This document shows, in pieces, positions 51,345 through 63,740 of a stretch of 64,000 nt of DNA. The notes beneath the pieces were generated by a model, which was not told the DNA's origin, did no database searches, and saw only the letters and a list, made by a program, of their open reading frames with translations. The translations under genes were made by a program, and so were the position numbers. Position 1 is the first letter of the stretch; each line of letters starts with the position of its first letter. This DNA is from Hypomesus transpacificus (taxonomy: Eukaryota; Chordata; Actinopteri; Osmeriformes; Osmeridae), in NCBI RefSeq assembly GCF_021917145.1, contig NW_025813837.1:2509591-2573590 (forward strand). The letters run 5' to 3'.

Positions 51345-51733
51345 GGCAGCTCAGAGAGGAGTGACTCTTTACACATTACAGCTCCACTCTCAGTCTTTCT
51401 GCTGTTCACCAAGAGGAAATCAATGGGATTTTAAAATTAGATCTTCTCAACAAAAAAAATAAAAGTGCATTAGTATGTTGTAAATTGTAGCACCAGGTAT
51501 TCATTTGCTTTAAGGTTTAATCATGCACTTTGGGTTCAATCACAATATAATATTGCAGTGTTGCAGTAAAATTATATTTTAAAGTTAAGTGTATGTGCAT
51601 TATGTTATCTATCATGTCATTCATTTACACACAGGCCTACTTAAAATACAGTATTTCATGATTAATCATCATCTGTTAATCTGTACATGATATATGTATG
51701 TACAGATATCTGTTGACGAACATGGAAATGCGA

Positions 51734-51923
51734 TTTACATTTTACATTTAGTCATTTAGCAGACACTCTTATCCAGAGCGACTTACAGTAAGTACAGGGA
51801 CATTCCCCCTCGAGGCAAGTAGGGTGAAGTGCCTTGCCCAAGGACACAACGTCATTTGGCACGGCGGGGAATCGATCCGGCAACCTTATGATTACTAGCC
51901 CGACTCCCTCTCAGCCACCTGAC
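51734..51923 (-). mobile_element. tRNA-derived SINE (copy E)
   Basis: Reverse copy with tail (catttagcagacactcttat), body and head (gaatcgatccgg, cagccacctgac). It has a small deletion in the A-box area compared with copies C and D. It lies between nkx6.3 and neurl3. Confidence 0.92.
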
Positions 51924-52427
51924 TTCCCTGTGATGGATCTGTGATGCATGCAATAGAAAACCAAAAGGATAATGCTGTAAAAAAAACTTTTCATCTATAC
52001 ATTTCTGGGAAACTACAGTACATTTGGGAGGATGTCGTTTCTGGTAAAACATGTTTTATGGCATTGCTTCACGTGATTACACTCCCTTTGTATACACACC
52101 GGGTCATTAAATTAAACAGAAAGTGATACCACACCAGCAAGATACATGGGGGTTGATGGTTGATATCCAAAAAACTATAAGACAAATGTATACATTCTTC
52201 CACAGGCCACGATGGGTGCACTTTTTCACTATTTCAGATATCTATTCTAACCCAAAAGTAACTAAATTACTCATTCTGAGACATTTGGCAGCTGGCCCAT
52301 TTAAAGCGGTCTTAGTTTAGGTTTGAGTTTTAGTACTTTTCCAGAGTGTAGTTCCTCCCCTTGGCCCTCCCCCTTTCCTCTTTCCTCGTGATCGGTAGAG
52401 TGTAAATATCTGACATGTGCTTGTCTC

Positions 52428-52433
52428 TATAAA
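52428..52433 (+). promoter_or_regulatory. TATA-like box of neurl3
   Basis: TATAAA occurs 87 bases before the neurl3 start codon, in the context ctctataaagcc, with a C/T-rich stretch upstream (52350-52385). Start of transcription near 52458-52465 would fit. This is inferred from position only. Confidence 0.5.
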
Positions 52434-52514
52434 GCCTGTCTACACTCTCCCTTCCACAAATCAACATAACCTACTTCAACTAAATGATCCATACATTTCT
52501 CTACTGGAGCCACC

Positions 52515-55500
52515 ATGTACAGCTGTTCAGACCGAACGATGAGCCACAGTAATGATCCTGGTAAGAAGCTTACAATTCATCTCAAGTCTTTGGAGAGAAG
52601 AACTGCATTTGTCAATTTAGGTTGATATAGAATTTTCTACAACTGTTGATCTTCCTAGAACATTTTGATATAAGGATGTTGTAAGAGTGTTTTTTCAGAT
52701 ATTGTGACAACTTTTGTATTGACTCATATGATAAGCTTGTCATTTTACAAGCTGTCGACTGTCATTTATTTATGTAACTGACAACCTGATTCACATGCAT
52801 TACATTGCCGGGCAGTGAAATAGGATATTAAACAGGACATAACTTGTAAAGTGATGCAACATCCTCTTTTGGAGATAAACCAATCATGTGTGTTCATCAT
52901 TGTGAAGTTCCCTTGAGTGTGAGATGAATTAGCTGTTGGAGACTCACCAGGCTTTGTTTACTTAGAGCAGCCTTTGAGCTCAGAACTGACAAGAGACTGA
53001 TAGATCTGAAAGGTTGTATTGGTCAGGGATGGGAATGATCTGAGAAGACCGAAACAAGAAGTGTGTCATGTCAAAAAAAGAAAAACAAAACTAAAATCCC
53101 AGTACTGGCTGATATAACCAGACTTTCTGCAGTTCTAAACAAGATACACGTGACCCAACGGGTTTCTTGATGTTTCTGTCATCAGAGCCATGGCTGTACG
53201 GTCTTAAAGATTAAGAGCTCCTGACAAATATTTAGTTGTTGTTGAAAATAATAGATTATGGATGGTTTTGCCCACAAATGCAATGCAAAACGTGATAGGC
53301 TTTTCATTGCTCAGGTAATCTACAATCAGAATGAGTTTTTATTGCCATGTAAATTCACACTAACACAGAAATTACTGTGGCAGGAAGGTGCATAAAATAA
53401 AAATGTACAGATCTTTAAAAAAAAGTGTAATACTAAAGAACTAAACTAAATATCTAAGATATAAAATCAATATAAATATAAAATGTTACAAAAAATATAT
53501 AAAATAGGGCAGCATAGTGCAATATGACATGTGCAAATAGGGTGGTGGATGGACTTAAAATAAATAATAATAAATAGATAAAAGTGTTATAAGTTATATG
53601 TCAGTGTGAGTCCTTGGCCTTGTTGAAAAGGCCAGCGGCGGATGAAAAGAAAGGTACACAAAGAAAGGTAGATTAATCTGTGCAGACATTCCAGTCCTGA
53701 CACAAGATTTCTCAGAACTGATGATTGAGATTGAAACTGAAATCTGCCTCTGTTTTCATGAGCGTAATCAAGTCAACATCAACTGGTCTTCATGAGTTTC
53801 TTTATTCATTCGTGATGGGTACACTTGAACAATTAAACCATAAACCAATGATATCTTTATGCTCTTATTGCAGAGTCGCTACACACCTGCGACCTGCGCT
53901 GCCTGGGCCCTCTGACCTTCCACACGACTGCGGTGGGGAACCAGGTGAGTCTGAGCCAGGGGGCCAGACTCGCCGAGAGGAAAAGGAGCTCCTTCCACCA
54001 CGGCCTGGTGTTCAGCAACCGACCGGTGAGGGTGAGGGAGACTGTGTGTTTGCGGGTGACGGGCTGTGCGCCCAACTGGCACGGAGGCCTCCGCGTGGGC
54101 TTCACCACGGTGCCCCCCGCCGGGAGGATCCTGCCCCCCCTGGCCATCCCTGACCTGACAGTCAAGCCCGGGCACTGGGCTGCCGTCGTCCCCGAGGCCT
54201 GCTGCCGGGAGGGCGCCCAGCTGGAGGTCTGGGTGACCCACGGGGGGAATGTTTACATCCAGAACAAAAATGGCCGAGCGATAAAGCTGCTGGAGGGGCT
54301 GGACCTTAGCAGGCGTCTCTGGGCCATGATCGATATCTACGGGCAGACCTGCTCTGTGCTGCTGCAGGGTATGTTCACATTGCCAACCCGTCTGTCAAGT
54401 TGAACATTTAGTCATTTAGCAGGCACTCTTATCCAGAGCGACTTACAGTAAATACAGGGACATTCCCCCGAGGCAAGTAGGGCGTAGTGCCTTGCCCAAG
54501 GACACAATGTCATTTCTCACAGCCAGGAATTGAACCGGCAACCTTCGGATTAAGGTTCTACCCTTCTGATTAAGGTTCTAACCTCCTGCCCGATTCCCTA
54601 ACCGCTCAGCCATCTGACCAGACTAGACCAGACCATCTTAACAGACTAGAGGGTGCTCAACTGTCACCGGCTAACCATCCGTCTGATTCTCACTTGCAGG
54701 GTCAAAGAAGAAAGACATTTTTGGGACACGGAGGTCCTGCTCTCCTCCCCAAGGATGGACTCAGAGGGCCCCCTCGCTCTGCTTTGACTACAACCAGGTT
54801 TCCAGTCCCATCTCTGTCAGTCGCAGTGACAAACACGGATGCAGCTGCAAGAACCACCACATGTCCCGCCCAGACCACAGGCAGACACTAGGTAACCCAT
54901 CATCACGGTCTTTTAAGTCAGATGGCTGAGCGGTTAGGAAATCGGGCTAGTAATCTGAAGGTCGCCAGTTCGATTCCCGGCCGTGTCAAATGACGTTGTG
55001 TCCTTGGGCAAGGCACTTCACCCTACTTGCCTCGGGGGAATGTCTCTGTACTTACTGTAAGTCGCTCTGGATAAGAGCGTCTGCCAAATGACTAAATGTA
55101 AATGTTGAATCATTTTTTACAATCATGTATTACACCATATCAATGAGTAAAAAAAAAACTGTATTAGGAGTAATGCTCATGTTCTACTTAATCCTTGGAG
55201 CTTTCTAAGAACTTTGCCATAGCATCTTGACCCAGCAAATTAGTTTCAAGCTAGTGCTCCGGGTTTAGTTAGTTAAACATTGACAGAAAACTTCTAAGCT
55301 GTTTGCTCAAGGTCATGTGCCAACGGTGGCAGTTGCATTTTTATGTTATGTACTGTATGCTAACCTCACAGACTCCACCCTTCGCTAGCACCCCCCCCCC
55401 CCCTCTCTCTCACTCCCTCAGTCTCTCTCTCTCACCCTCCCTCCATCTCTCTCCTTCCCCCTCTCTCTTTCTCTCTCACCCTCCCTCTCTCTCTCCCCAC

Positions 55501-55719
55501 CTCTCTCCCTCCCCCTCTCCACATCTTTTTTATCTCTCCCGTCATGTCATGTTCTGTGTTCTGGTTTCAGACTTGAACAGTGTGGAGAACTGTGCGGTGT
55601 GTTTGAGTAAGGAGCCAGAAGTCACTCTTCTGTGTGGTCACCGGTGCCTGTGCTTCCAATGTGCAGCGAGGGTCATCCAGGAGTTTGGCACCTGTCCTTT
55701 GTGCCGGCAGAAGCTCTAG
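52515..55719 (+). CDS. neurl3: Neuralized-type E3 ubiquitin ligase 3 (NEURL3/LINCR)
   Basis: NEURL3 is a small RING E3 ubiquitin ligase induced by inflammation in mammals (first named LINCR). Four coding exons (52515-52560, 53874-54368, 54700-54891, 55571-55719) give 293 residues. Exon 2 encodes the neuralized homology repeat: LTFHTTAVGNQVSLSQGARL, FHHGLVFSNRPVRVRE, VTGCAPNWHGGLRVGFT and VYIQNKNGRAIKLLEGLDL. A Ser/Cys-rich linker in exon 3 leads to a C3HC4 RING with C252, C255, C266, H268, C272, C275, C286 and C289 (ending CPLCRQKL). All ligands are intact. Exon 3 (192 bases, phase 1 at both ends) is flanked by two SINEs in opposite orientation. A TATA-like box lies upstream. NEURL1 is the alternative, but the single NHR and short length fit NEURL3. 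Confidence 0.95.
54404..54618 (-). mobile_element. tRNA-derived SINE (copy F) in neurl3 intron 2
   Basis: Reverse copy with tail at the left and head (ccgctcagccatctgac) at the right. It has an extra internal duplication near the B box, where gattaaggttcta appears twice in tandem (about 54549-54580). It ends 82 bases before exon 3. Confidence 0.93.
54917..55104 (+). mobile_element. tRNA-derived SINE (copy G) in neurl3 intron 3
   Basis: Forward, near-complete copy starting 26 bases after exon 3. It is inverted with respect to copy F, so the two could pair over about 180 bases around exon 3. Confidence 0.94.
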
Positions 55720-56067
55720 CCACCGCTACAAAATAACTCTTTAGCTGTAGGCCAGCGTACACACAAACACCCACTACTGAATGTTCTCACGTGTGTCATG
55801 GTGGACCACTGTGAATGTATGTATGTATAATGTTTTGCACAAATCTATGTCTGACTAAAAGTACAGAGTACAATACTGTGTGATATGCGGGTTACCACGC
55901 GGACTTTACAAGGACTTGTTGATACAGAATCAGGTTGTATCAGGCTGAAGGATGATCTACTGACTGGGGTTAAATATCCATGATCCCATATTACACTATG
56001 AATTTTCTATTGTCTACTTTTGTACCTCTTAAATATTAGATATTTGTATACAGTGGTATTTTATAGT

Positions 56068-56073
56068 AATAAA
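56068..56073 (+). terminator. Candidate poly(A) signal of neurl3
   Basis: AATAAA lies 349 bases after the stop codon, in AT-rich sequence. Use is inferred. Confidence 0.5.
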
Positions 56074-57548
56074 ATTACTTACCAACAACTTGCCATTACC
56101 AATGTTGCTTTGTGCTTTTTTGTTGTGGAAAAAATTATAATACTGAATGTGTCCACAAGGGGGCAGTGTTGTAGGTTAATGATTCACTGGCTGCTTGAAG
56201 ACCCTGACCTATCGTTCTGTCATGAACGTTGCGCCATCTAGCGACAAAAGCAACAACGTACAAGAGATATAGTGAAAAAGTTTTATATTGGAACATGAGC
56301 TTTCTTTTAAAACCCATGCTTGCAATGTGCGTGTAAACGAGTGTATTTTTTTGTCTGGCGCAATTTCCATTTAGGGGAATAACAAATAATCTCCTTTAAG
56401 TGTCTTAAAGGTGTTGGCAATGCCAGGGAAGGGGAGGAATGAAGGGAAGAAAGAAAGAGGGGTGACCTTTGGTTGTTGATTTCACAGTCAAGCAGTTAAA
56501 TATTTATCTTGGAGGGCAGATTTGGGTGTAGTCTTAAAATTGGCCGAGCTAAAGCATTCACCAATTGTTCGTGGCTCCTGAAATGTCCGTAAATAAACGT
56601 TTGTTCAAGAAATACTTGAAAAACTAGATGTTTTATCAAGGGACAGGCTCCGGACTCGAGGACAGACTATAAGGTGGAAAATTAACCTGCACAAGGAGGA
56701 CGAGGACACATGCTATAGAGCTACTAAGCCTGTGAGTAAATAGGCGACATCACATCTGGGAACACAATCAATTTACTTTTGCACACACAAACGGGATACA
56801 TTCATTCATTCATTATGATTATGATCAGTTTATGATAATGATTTGTTTGCACGGATCATGATCGTCCCAGTGATATTCACTCACCGTTGTTCAGGTGTAC
56901 CACGTGCTTGTGGCCTTCGTTGGGTAATTATTGACGTTATGACTTCATCACTGTCGGATGCTTATTGCTGCTACACAGTTTGTACAACAAATGGAGTGGG
57001 CAGAAGAGACAAACTGCTAGTGTACTGGCACAATTGGTCCACAGTATGGAAACGCAGATTCCTCACTCAGCGGGGAGCTCGAGCGGGCGGGTGCGTGCGT
57101 TGTAGAGGAGTCCTTGTTCATCAGCAACTGATTCTGAGTTGACTGGAACCAGAAAGCAAAAAGTTGATCCCAAGTTTCTCTCACTTCCTGATATGTTGAA
57201 CAGACCGAGGTACGGTTGGCAGCTGGTCAAATACGAGTGGGTTTATTTAGATGGCTATGGAGATTGCCTCCTATTTTCCTCTAAAACAGTACAGGGCGGT
57301 GCCACTGAGCCTGTGCCTGCATGGGAATTTCTATTATTTCCAGCTGTGGATGGAAACTATTACTGAGTCCCTGATGAACTGCAGAGTGGAGTGGTGGGTG
57401 TAGCAGGACTGCAGTGCACACTGACATGCTGTTAGAAGCTTTCTCTCTCACACACACACACACACATACACACACACACAGACACACACACACATACACT
57501 GGAACCGGCGCTGAGTCACTCGCTGAAGATAAAAGACACCCTGTTGGC

Positions 57549-57735
57549 TCGAGAGAGAGAAAGAGAGAGCGAGCGAGATAGAGAGAGAGAGAGAGAGGGA
57601 GGGAGGGAAGGAAAGGGGCAGAGAGAGAGAGAAAGAAAGAGGGAGGGAGGGAGCGGGCGAGCGAGCGAGGAAGAGAGAGCGAGTGAAGGAGGGAGGCAGA
57701 GCGAGAGAGAAAGAGAGACAAAGAGTGAGAGTAAT
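57549..57735. repeat. GA-rich degenerate microsatellite
   Basis: Mixed gaga, gagc and ggga units giving Arg/Glu frames on plus and Ser/Leu frames on minus. Open frames here are artefacts of composition. Confidence 0.9.
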
Positions 57736-60719
57736 GGGTCCCTCCCACCTTCTCTCTCTGTTAGTTGGCGTGGAGAGGACCTCACTACTCAGCCTAACCC
57801 TGCACCGCTCTGTGAGTACAACTCTCTCTCTTCCCTATTCCCCCTCTCCCCTCTCGCTGTCTCCCTCTCTCTGCCACCAACACTATAGGGACAATCTTTC
57901 TGTCATCCTCCACCACTCTATAGGAGGGCAGGGAGAGAGCGGCTGATCCACAGTGCTGTTGGCCTGTTTGGAACTGTCTGTGGGCTGGGTCTCCCCGCGT
58001 CACCCCTGGGAGGATTTGAGTTGGGTCAGAGGATTGTTGTGCGATGTTGAGAAACCTTTTGAGTGCTGTAGATGGGGGGGGGGATAACTTACTGTAGACA
58101 ACTGCAGAGAAAAGTGAACTTACTGCAGATTGGATGTAACTCACTCTAGGCACATGTTAGAAGGACAATAACTTACTGGGTGGGAGCTGGTGGGGTGTGT
58201 TGGAGTGTTTGGAAATATGATTGTTTTATAAAATTAACTGGAATCAGACCTTCACCCCAACACAGATCTCTTGCTAAGTTGCAAGGCTCTTATATGGCTT
58301 CAAACAGCCTATAACATCGTTATAATTGCCCCTTTTATGAAAGCATGGCTTTGGCATACCTTAGGGTGTTTTCACCTTGACGCTCAGCTGGAGGACCAAG
58401 ACAAGGACACACTGACGCGCAGAGCGGAGAGCTACACTCTGCTCTGGGAGACAGGGCATCTATCTGAGGGTCCAGAGCAGCGTCTCAGCCAGACTGAGAC
58501 CAGGAGAGCTGGCTCAGGAACGTAGGCCTAGGCCAGCCTGGGAGACAGGCCAGGTCAGGTCAGGCCACACTGGGAGATGTGCCTGCTGACCAGAGGGGTG
58601 TTTACTTGTAAAATAAACCCAGTTGCTGTGTTGGACCTCTGATGGACATTCCTTTAGTGCAGTTCTCCCGGATGCACGGATTAATATTTACATACCCTAA
58701 CCCTCTGGGGAAAAGCTTAGCCAAGGACAGATGGGTTACGATAACTTCTATCCTGTTTGTTTTCACACCAACGATATCTAATGGCAATATATCCAGTTTT
58801 ATAACTCTCCAAACACTGGGTTTTAGATTAAAACCTCCCGGGTCTGTTTTCCTGGCGGTTATGATTGCATGTTCCGAATCCTCTGATCCCTCTTGCTCCG
58901 ACAAGTTAGTTCCTAAAGTGATGTAGTTCAGCGTTACGTAACACAGATTTATGTCACGGTGCGTTCAATCTGCGGTCCTCTCTGGCCGTCAGCCTTTTAA
59001 TGAGCTGTGTGTTTGCCCCGTTCTGGAGTCGACTACCGGTACATTCCACTGTCTGTAGGGGCTGGGAGTGTCTGTATCGAGGTGGCAGCGTGGGGCGGTA
59101 GGGGAGAGGGATGAGGCACTAAAACTGTGACGTCTGTGGTTTGAGGTCTGTTATCCCAGAGGCTCACCCCTGGGAGGACAGGCTGGCAACAGTTAGAAAT
59201 CTTTAGCATCCTTTACATGCTAACTTGTCGCCTCTGATGTAGACATGCATCTGACGGAGGGGTGCGGAATGTGGGGGCTGTGTGTGAAGGAGGAGACGCC
59301 GGAGCCAGGAGGACACCATGGAGTCTGAGAGTGACAGGGTGTGTGATGCCTACCCTGCAGGGTGCTGTGAGTGTGTGTGTGTCAGTGTGTGTGTGTGTGT
59401 GTGTGTGAGTGAGTGCAGTAACAGGGCCTGTGCCTGGCCTCTGCCTCAGCCAACACTGCCCAGCTCGCCCACCTCTCCCCAGGTCTGGCTCTGCAACTGT
59501 TTGGCAAAAACAACAGTGGTGGGGCAGTCTCAGTAAGTAGATACAGGCATTTGCCTGTGTGTCACTGTGTTAAGCCAGACCACTGAATTATTTAAAAGAG
59601 CTGACTCTTTCTGTTCCAACCTGGGGCTGGGTTTTACACACACACACACATACACCGCTGACCAGACATATGCTTAATGATCTTAGGTTTACGACCAGGT
59701 GTTTTGGAAGGTCAAAGTGCGAAGAGTTCTACCACCTGCAACGTGGAATATTGCCCTCAGTACCAGAAGGATACCAGTGGACTAAACATGCTTGTCAGCA
59801 TTTAAGAATTGCCTTTCCTCAGTCTGTCTGTCTGTGTTGGCTGAGTCTGCGGACAAACTGGAAAACCAAGTTCCAATTAGCCATGTATGGTAGAAAACCT
59901 AACAGAGGAATTTGAAGGCGTGTGTTTGCCACTGGTTCGAATGTTTTGGTGGTGTACACACTGTTTGAACTTAATCCATGCTCATTATTCTCGATCCAGC
60001 TTGATCCAGCCTCTCTACTGAGTGTCTGTGTCGAGCGAGGTTTTGAGTCACGGTTCTCCGGCCAGGAAACACGAGGAACACCAGAACCAGGACACGAGAG
60101 AGAGACAGCAGCAGTGTAGCCCAGGGGGTTAGACCACCTCAGAGAGAAAATGAGTCAGAGAACCTTCCAGAAGTCCTGGGCACAGAGACGTCCTATTCTC
60201 TCCCTGTCCCTTTGACTGGACAGGGACCTGGCCTGTGTGCGCCCTCACGACACACACACACAAAAGAGAGGGAGGCATGGGAGACAGGGTAGGGACGTGA
60301 GATTGGGGTGGGGAGGCAGGGGGGGGGCATGGGGGGAGGCACGGGGGAGAGGCAGGGGGGGAGGCAGAGGGGGAGGCAGAGGGGGAGGCAGAGGCTGGCA
60401 GGCTGGGAGGCAGGCTGGGAGGCAGAGGGGGAGGCAGAGGGGGAGGCAGGGGGGGAGGCAGGGGGGAGGCAGAGGGGGATAGTGTGAGGGGAACTCTGGG
60501 GTGTTGGGGAGGTGGAGGTGATGAACTATTCGTGTTCCCCTTTCCTTAACCCCGCACTGTGAAATATCACCTTATCACAACAATGGGTCCTCTTCACTGA
60601 AGGAGCCTTATGCTGACAGGAGGGAGGGGGGGGGGGGTGCTTGTGAACAGTGACCAGGGGTTGCCATGGCAACGCTTGTCAACCGGGAAGTCCTTCACAG
60701 GAGGAGCGAGCAGAGAGAG

Positions 60720-60780
60720 AGGAAGAGAAAGAGAGAGTGGGAGGGTGGATGGAAGAGAAAGAGGCAGGGAGGGAGGGAGG

Positions 60781-60876
<96 letters not shown>

Positions 60877-60960
60877 AAGGGATGAGAAAAAGAGAGGGAG
60901 AGAGGGAAAGCGAGCGAGAGGGAGAGGTGGAGAGAGAGACAGTGTGTGAGAGAGAGGGAG
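60720..60960. repeat. Long GA microsatellite
   Basis: The core at about 60785-60872 is nearly pure GA, broken once by gata, and is flanked by degenerate GA/GGGA sequence. It is the longest purine tract in the window. Confidence 0.95.
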
Positions 60961-61708
60961 AGTCTCAGAGGGAGCAGGACTGCCCACAACACATTTGGTC
61001 CAGAGAGCAGACAGGAACTTCCAGAAAGTTCCCAGAAACTTCCAGAGAGCAGACAGGATTTCCAGAGCTACGTTTCTCTGTGCTTCCCATGCCTGGTTTC
61101 CTAGGTGAGTACAGAACTGGTTACCTAGGTGAGTACAGAACTCTTAATCCTACTGAAGGGGCAGCAGTGCGAAGAGAAAGCTTGTTTCCTTTCTAACCTA
61201 GTCAGACCCACACACACACACACCCACACACACAGTAACCTTGCGATCAGGTGTGGCGGTAGTTTGCTGTGTTTTATTGAGGTCTTGAGTAACCTGCCTG
61301 ACCGCTCGGAGCTCACTTGATCTGCAGGATTAGAGCTGCTGACTTTCCCAGGAATGTGTCAGGGCTTTGAGAGAGAGCAGAGGATGGCCACACAGTATGA
61401 GTCACCACCTGGGCTGAAGTCTTCCTGCCTGAGCCCATCTCGTAATGGTCCTGTGGTCATAACGTTCTGTATCTGTGTGGGGGTGGAGGACAGGAGAATT
61501 AGCAGGGTGGAGGAGTGGGGTGGAGTAGAGGAGACTAAAGAGAGGGAAGCACTGAGAAACTCCCTAAAGTGAAGACTTGGCATTGGCGGAGGGGCCGATT
61601 CCAGATCGAAGTGTGTCATGACTCTGTTCTGCCCAGAGGGTGTCCGTGTTCTGTTAGACGCTAGCCATGCCCTGTAGAGGCATGTTAGTGATGTGAGGAG
61701 GACGTGAG

Positions 61709-61842
61709 GTTGTTGGTTCGATCCAAGGCCGTGCCAAATGAAGTTGTGTCCTTGGGCAAGGCACTTCACCTTACTTGCCCCAGGGAGAATGTCCGTGTTC
61801 TTACTGTAAGTCGATAAGAGCGTCTGCTAAATGACTAAATGT
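61709..61842 (+). mobile_element. tRNA-derived SINE (copy H), 5'-truncated
   Basis: It begins at the B box (ttggttcgatcc) and keeps the body (gtgtccttgggcaaggcact) and a shortened tail (gtaagtcgataagagcgtct). The A-box half is missing. Confidence 0.88.
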
Positions 61843-61902
61843 ACGTCAAACTGGAACCTCTCTCTGCTCTTGACTGGACATGCTGACAATGTGTTCTGAC
61901 CC

Positions 61903-62512
61903 CAGCCCTCATCCCCTCACCCCCTCACCCCCCCTCCTCAGCCCTCACCCCCCTCCTCAGCCCTCACCCCCTTACCCTCACCCCCAGCCCTCACCCCCCC
62001 TCCTCAGCCCTCACCCCCTCACCCCCCCTCCTCAGCCCTCACCCCCTCACCCCCCCTCCTCAGCCCTCACCCCCTTACCCCCCCTCCTCAGCCCTCACCC
62101 CCCCCTCCTCAGCCCTCACCCCCTCACCCCCCCTCCTCAGCCCTCACCCCCTCACCCCCCCTCCTCAGCCCTCACCCCCTTACCCCCCCTCCTCAGCCCT
62201 CATCCCCTCACCCCCTCACCCCCCCTCCTCAGCCCTCACCCCCTTACCCTCACCCCCAGCCCTCACCCCCCCCTCCTCAGCCCTCACCCCCTCACCCCCC
62301 CTCCTCAGCCCTCACCCCCCCTCCTCAGCCCTCACCCCCCCTCCTCAGACCTCACCCCCTTACCTCACCCCCAGCCCTCACCCCCCCTCCTCAGCCCTCA
62401 CCCCCTTACCCCCCCTCCTCAGCCCTCATCCCCTTACCCTCACCCCCTTACCCTCACCCCCTTACCCTCACCCCCAGCCCTCACCCCCCTTACCCTCACC
62501 CCTAGCCCTCAC
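61903..62512 (+). repeat. C-rich minisatellite (about 28-nt unit)
   Basis: Over 20 variable units of the type ccctcaccccctcacccc followed by ccctcctcag, with ttaccctcacccccag variants. Units vary in length through different C-run sizes. The plus strand reads as a Pro/Ser/Leu/His frame of 221 codons, which I reject as a gene. Confidence 0.94.
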
Positions 62513-63740
62513 ATTGTTGCTTCTCTCAGATCCTGCCCCACATAGATCTCCAGCCTCTTCCTTGACGCTCTATCGCTCTTTGAGATCTGCCTGCCCCATG
62601 ATGCTCTGGGAGATCTATCTGGCCCCATCTCCACAGCCCGGCATGCAAACCCACGACATGCAAAACCACCCCCTTCACTTTAACGATGGGTGAGGGATCT
62701 GAATCTGTTGCGACTGTACTCCACCACACTTTCACAGTCCGATTGTTGTTTTGTGAAAGGCTAGGCAGGAGCACAACCTCCCCAGCTGAGACAGGCCGAG
62801 TCTGGCCTGCATCGTCTCCCCACCGCTTCTTCAGCGTCTCCTCCTGCCGTCTTCCTGGCCTGCATCGTCAGAACCACAGTTATTTAGACTGGAAAATCCA
62901 ACAGTGATCCTTTATTTACAAACAGCCACACAGCCTCCCTCCTCCTCGTCTGTCCGTCACAGTTTGAGGGGAGGAGCACCGTACAAGGAGGTGAAATAGT
63001 TTCCTCCTGATAAATGTGTATATCTCCCGGTAACGTTCCATCATAAACAGGCATGCTCCATGTCCTTGTATGGTCTATGGTCTGTTCTCTCCCATGTGCC
63101 AAGCTGCAGACAGGAGAGGCTTAGAGGCAGTGGGCTGGAGGCTGCTCCATCAAGAGCACACGTGTGGATAGCTACACGATGACTCACTTTACAAGGTTTT
63201 ATTCATCCCTTAGATGTTTGTAATCAGCATCCCGTTAAAGTGAAGGTGTCGACCGTTTAAGTCGCGTTACTCTCTTATGTAACCGCACTCTGATGATTTG
63301 CACGGGTCTGGACAGGAGGGCGCAGCTTGGCTGGCTTCTCTCTCTCTCTCTGCCAGTTTTAAGTGCTAGACGCCAGTTATGCTTTAGACACGGTGTGTGA
63401 AAAACTCAGGAAATAGCCACTCCGACAAAGGATAGGGTCAGACCCCTCCCGCGCCGATAGAGAGACGAGAAGTGTTTTGGTAAAGCCAGCTGTGAGTGCG
63501 ATGTGTGTTATACAGGAGCAAACAGAACGACGCCCGGGGCCAAGTGGCTGACCTGGACATGGACCAGTTCTCAGGACTGAGCAGAGCTGTGGAGGAGGTC
63601 AATGATTAACATGGTCCCCTGCTCAGCACAGCCCCTGACACACAAGCCTTAGAGGAGGCTCCTCAATGAGGAAGCACTCTGGAACAATGGAGCTCCTGTC
63701 AGGGTGTCATGATTGGTTGATATACGTCATGTGCTCTTAG

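Larger units (their letters stand above)
50392..52514. other. Divergent intergenic region nkx6.3 / neurl3
   Basis: It contains the nkx6.3 5' flank (50392 to about 51000), an 18-nt minisatellite, AT-rich sequence, SINE copy E and the neurl3 promoter at the right end. Open frames over the minisatellite (plus: RRGSFC-type repeat, minus: LLQKLP-type repeat) come from its 18-base period and are not genes. Confidence 0.6.

Noticed and set aside
51017-51434. Repeat protein (RRGSFC-type on plus, LLQKLP-type on minus)
   Set aside because: An 18-nt period keeps both strands open automatically; there are no domain features and units vary at synonymous and non-synonymous sites alike.
58602-58926. Overlapping 94- and 100-codon frames on opposite strands
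   Set aside because: No similarity to known families, no splice context and no repeat signature; chance frames are likely in this size range.
60594-60992. Leu/Ser-rich membrane-like frames and Glu/Arg coiled-coil-like frames
   Set aside because: These are the two strands of a GA microsatellite.
61880-62545. 221-codon Pro-rich frame
   Set aside because: It is a C-rich minisatellite with variable unit lengths; no conserved start or flanking exon.
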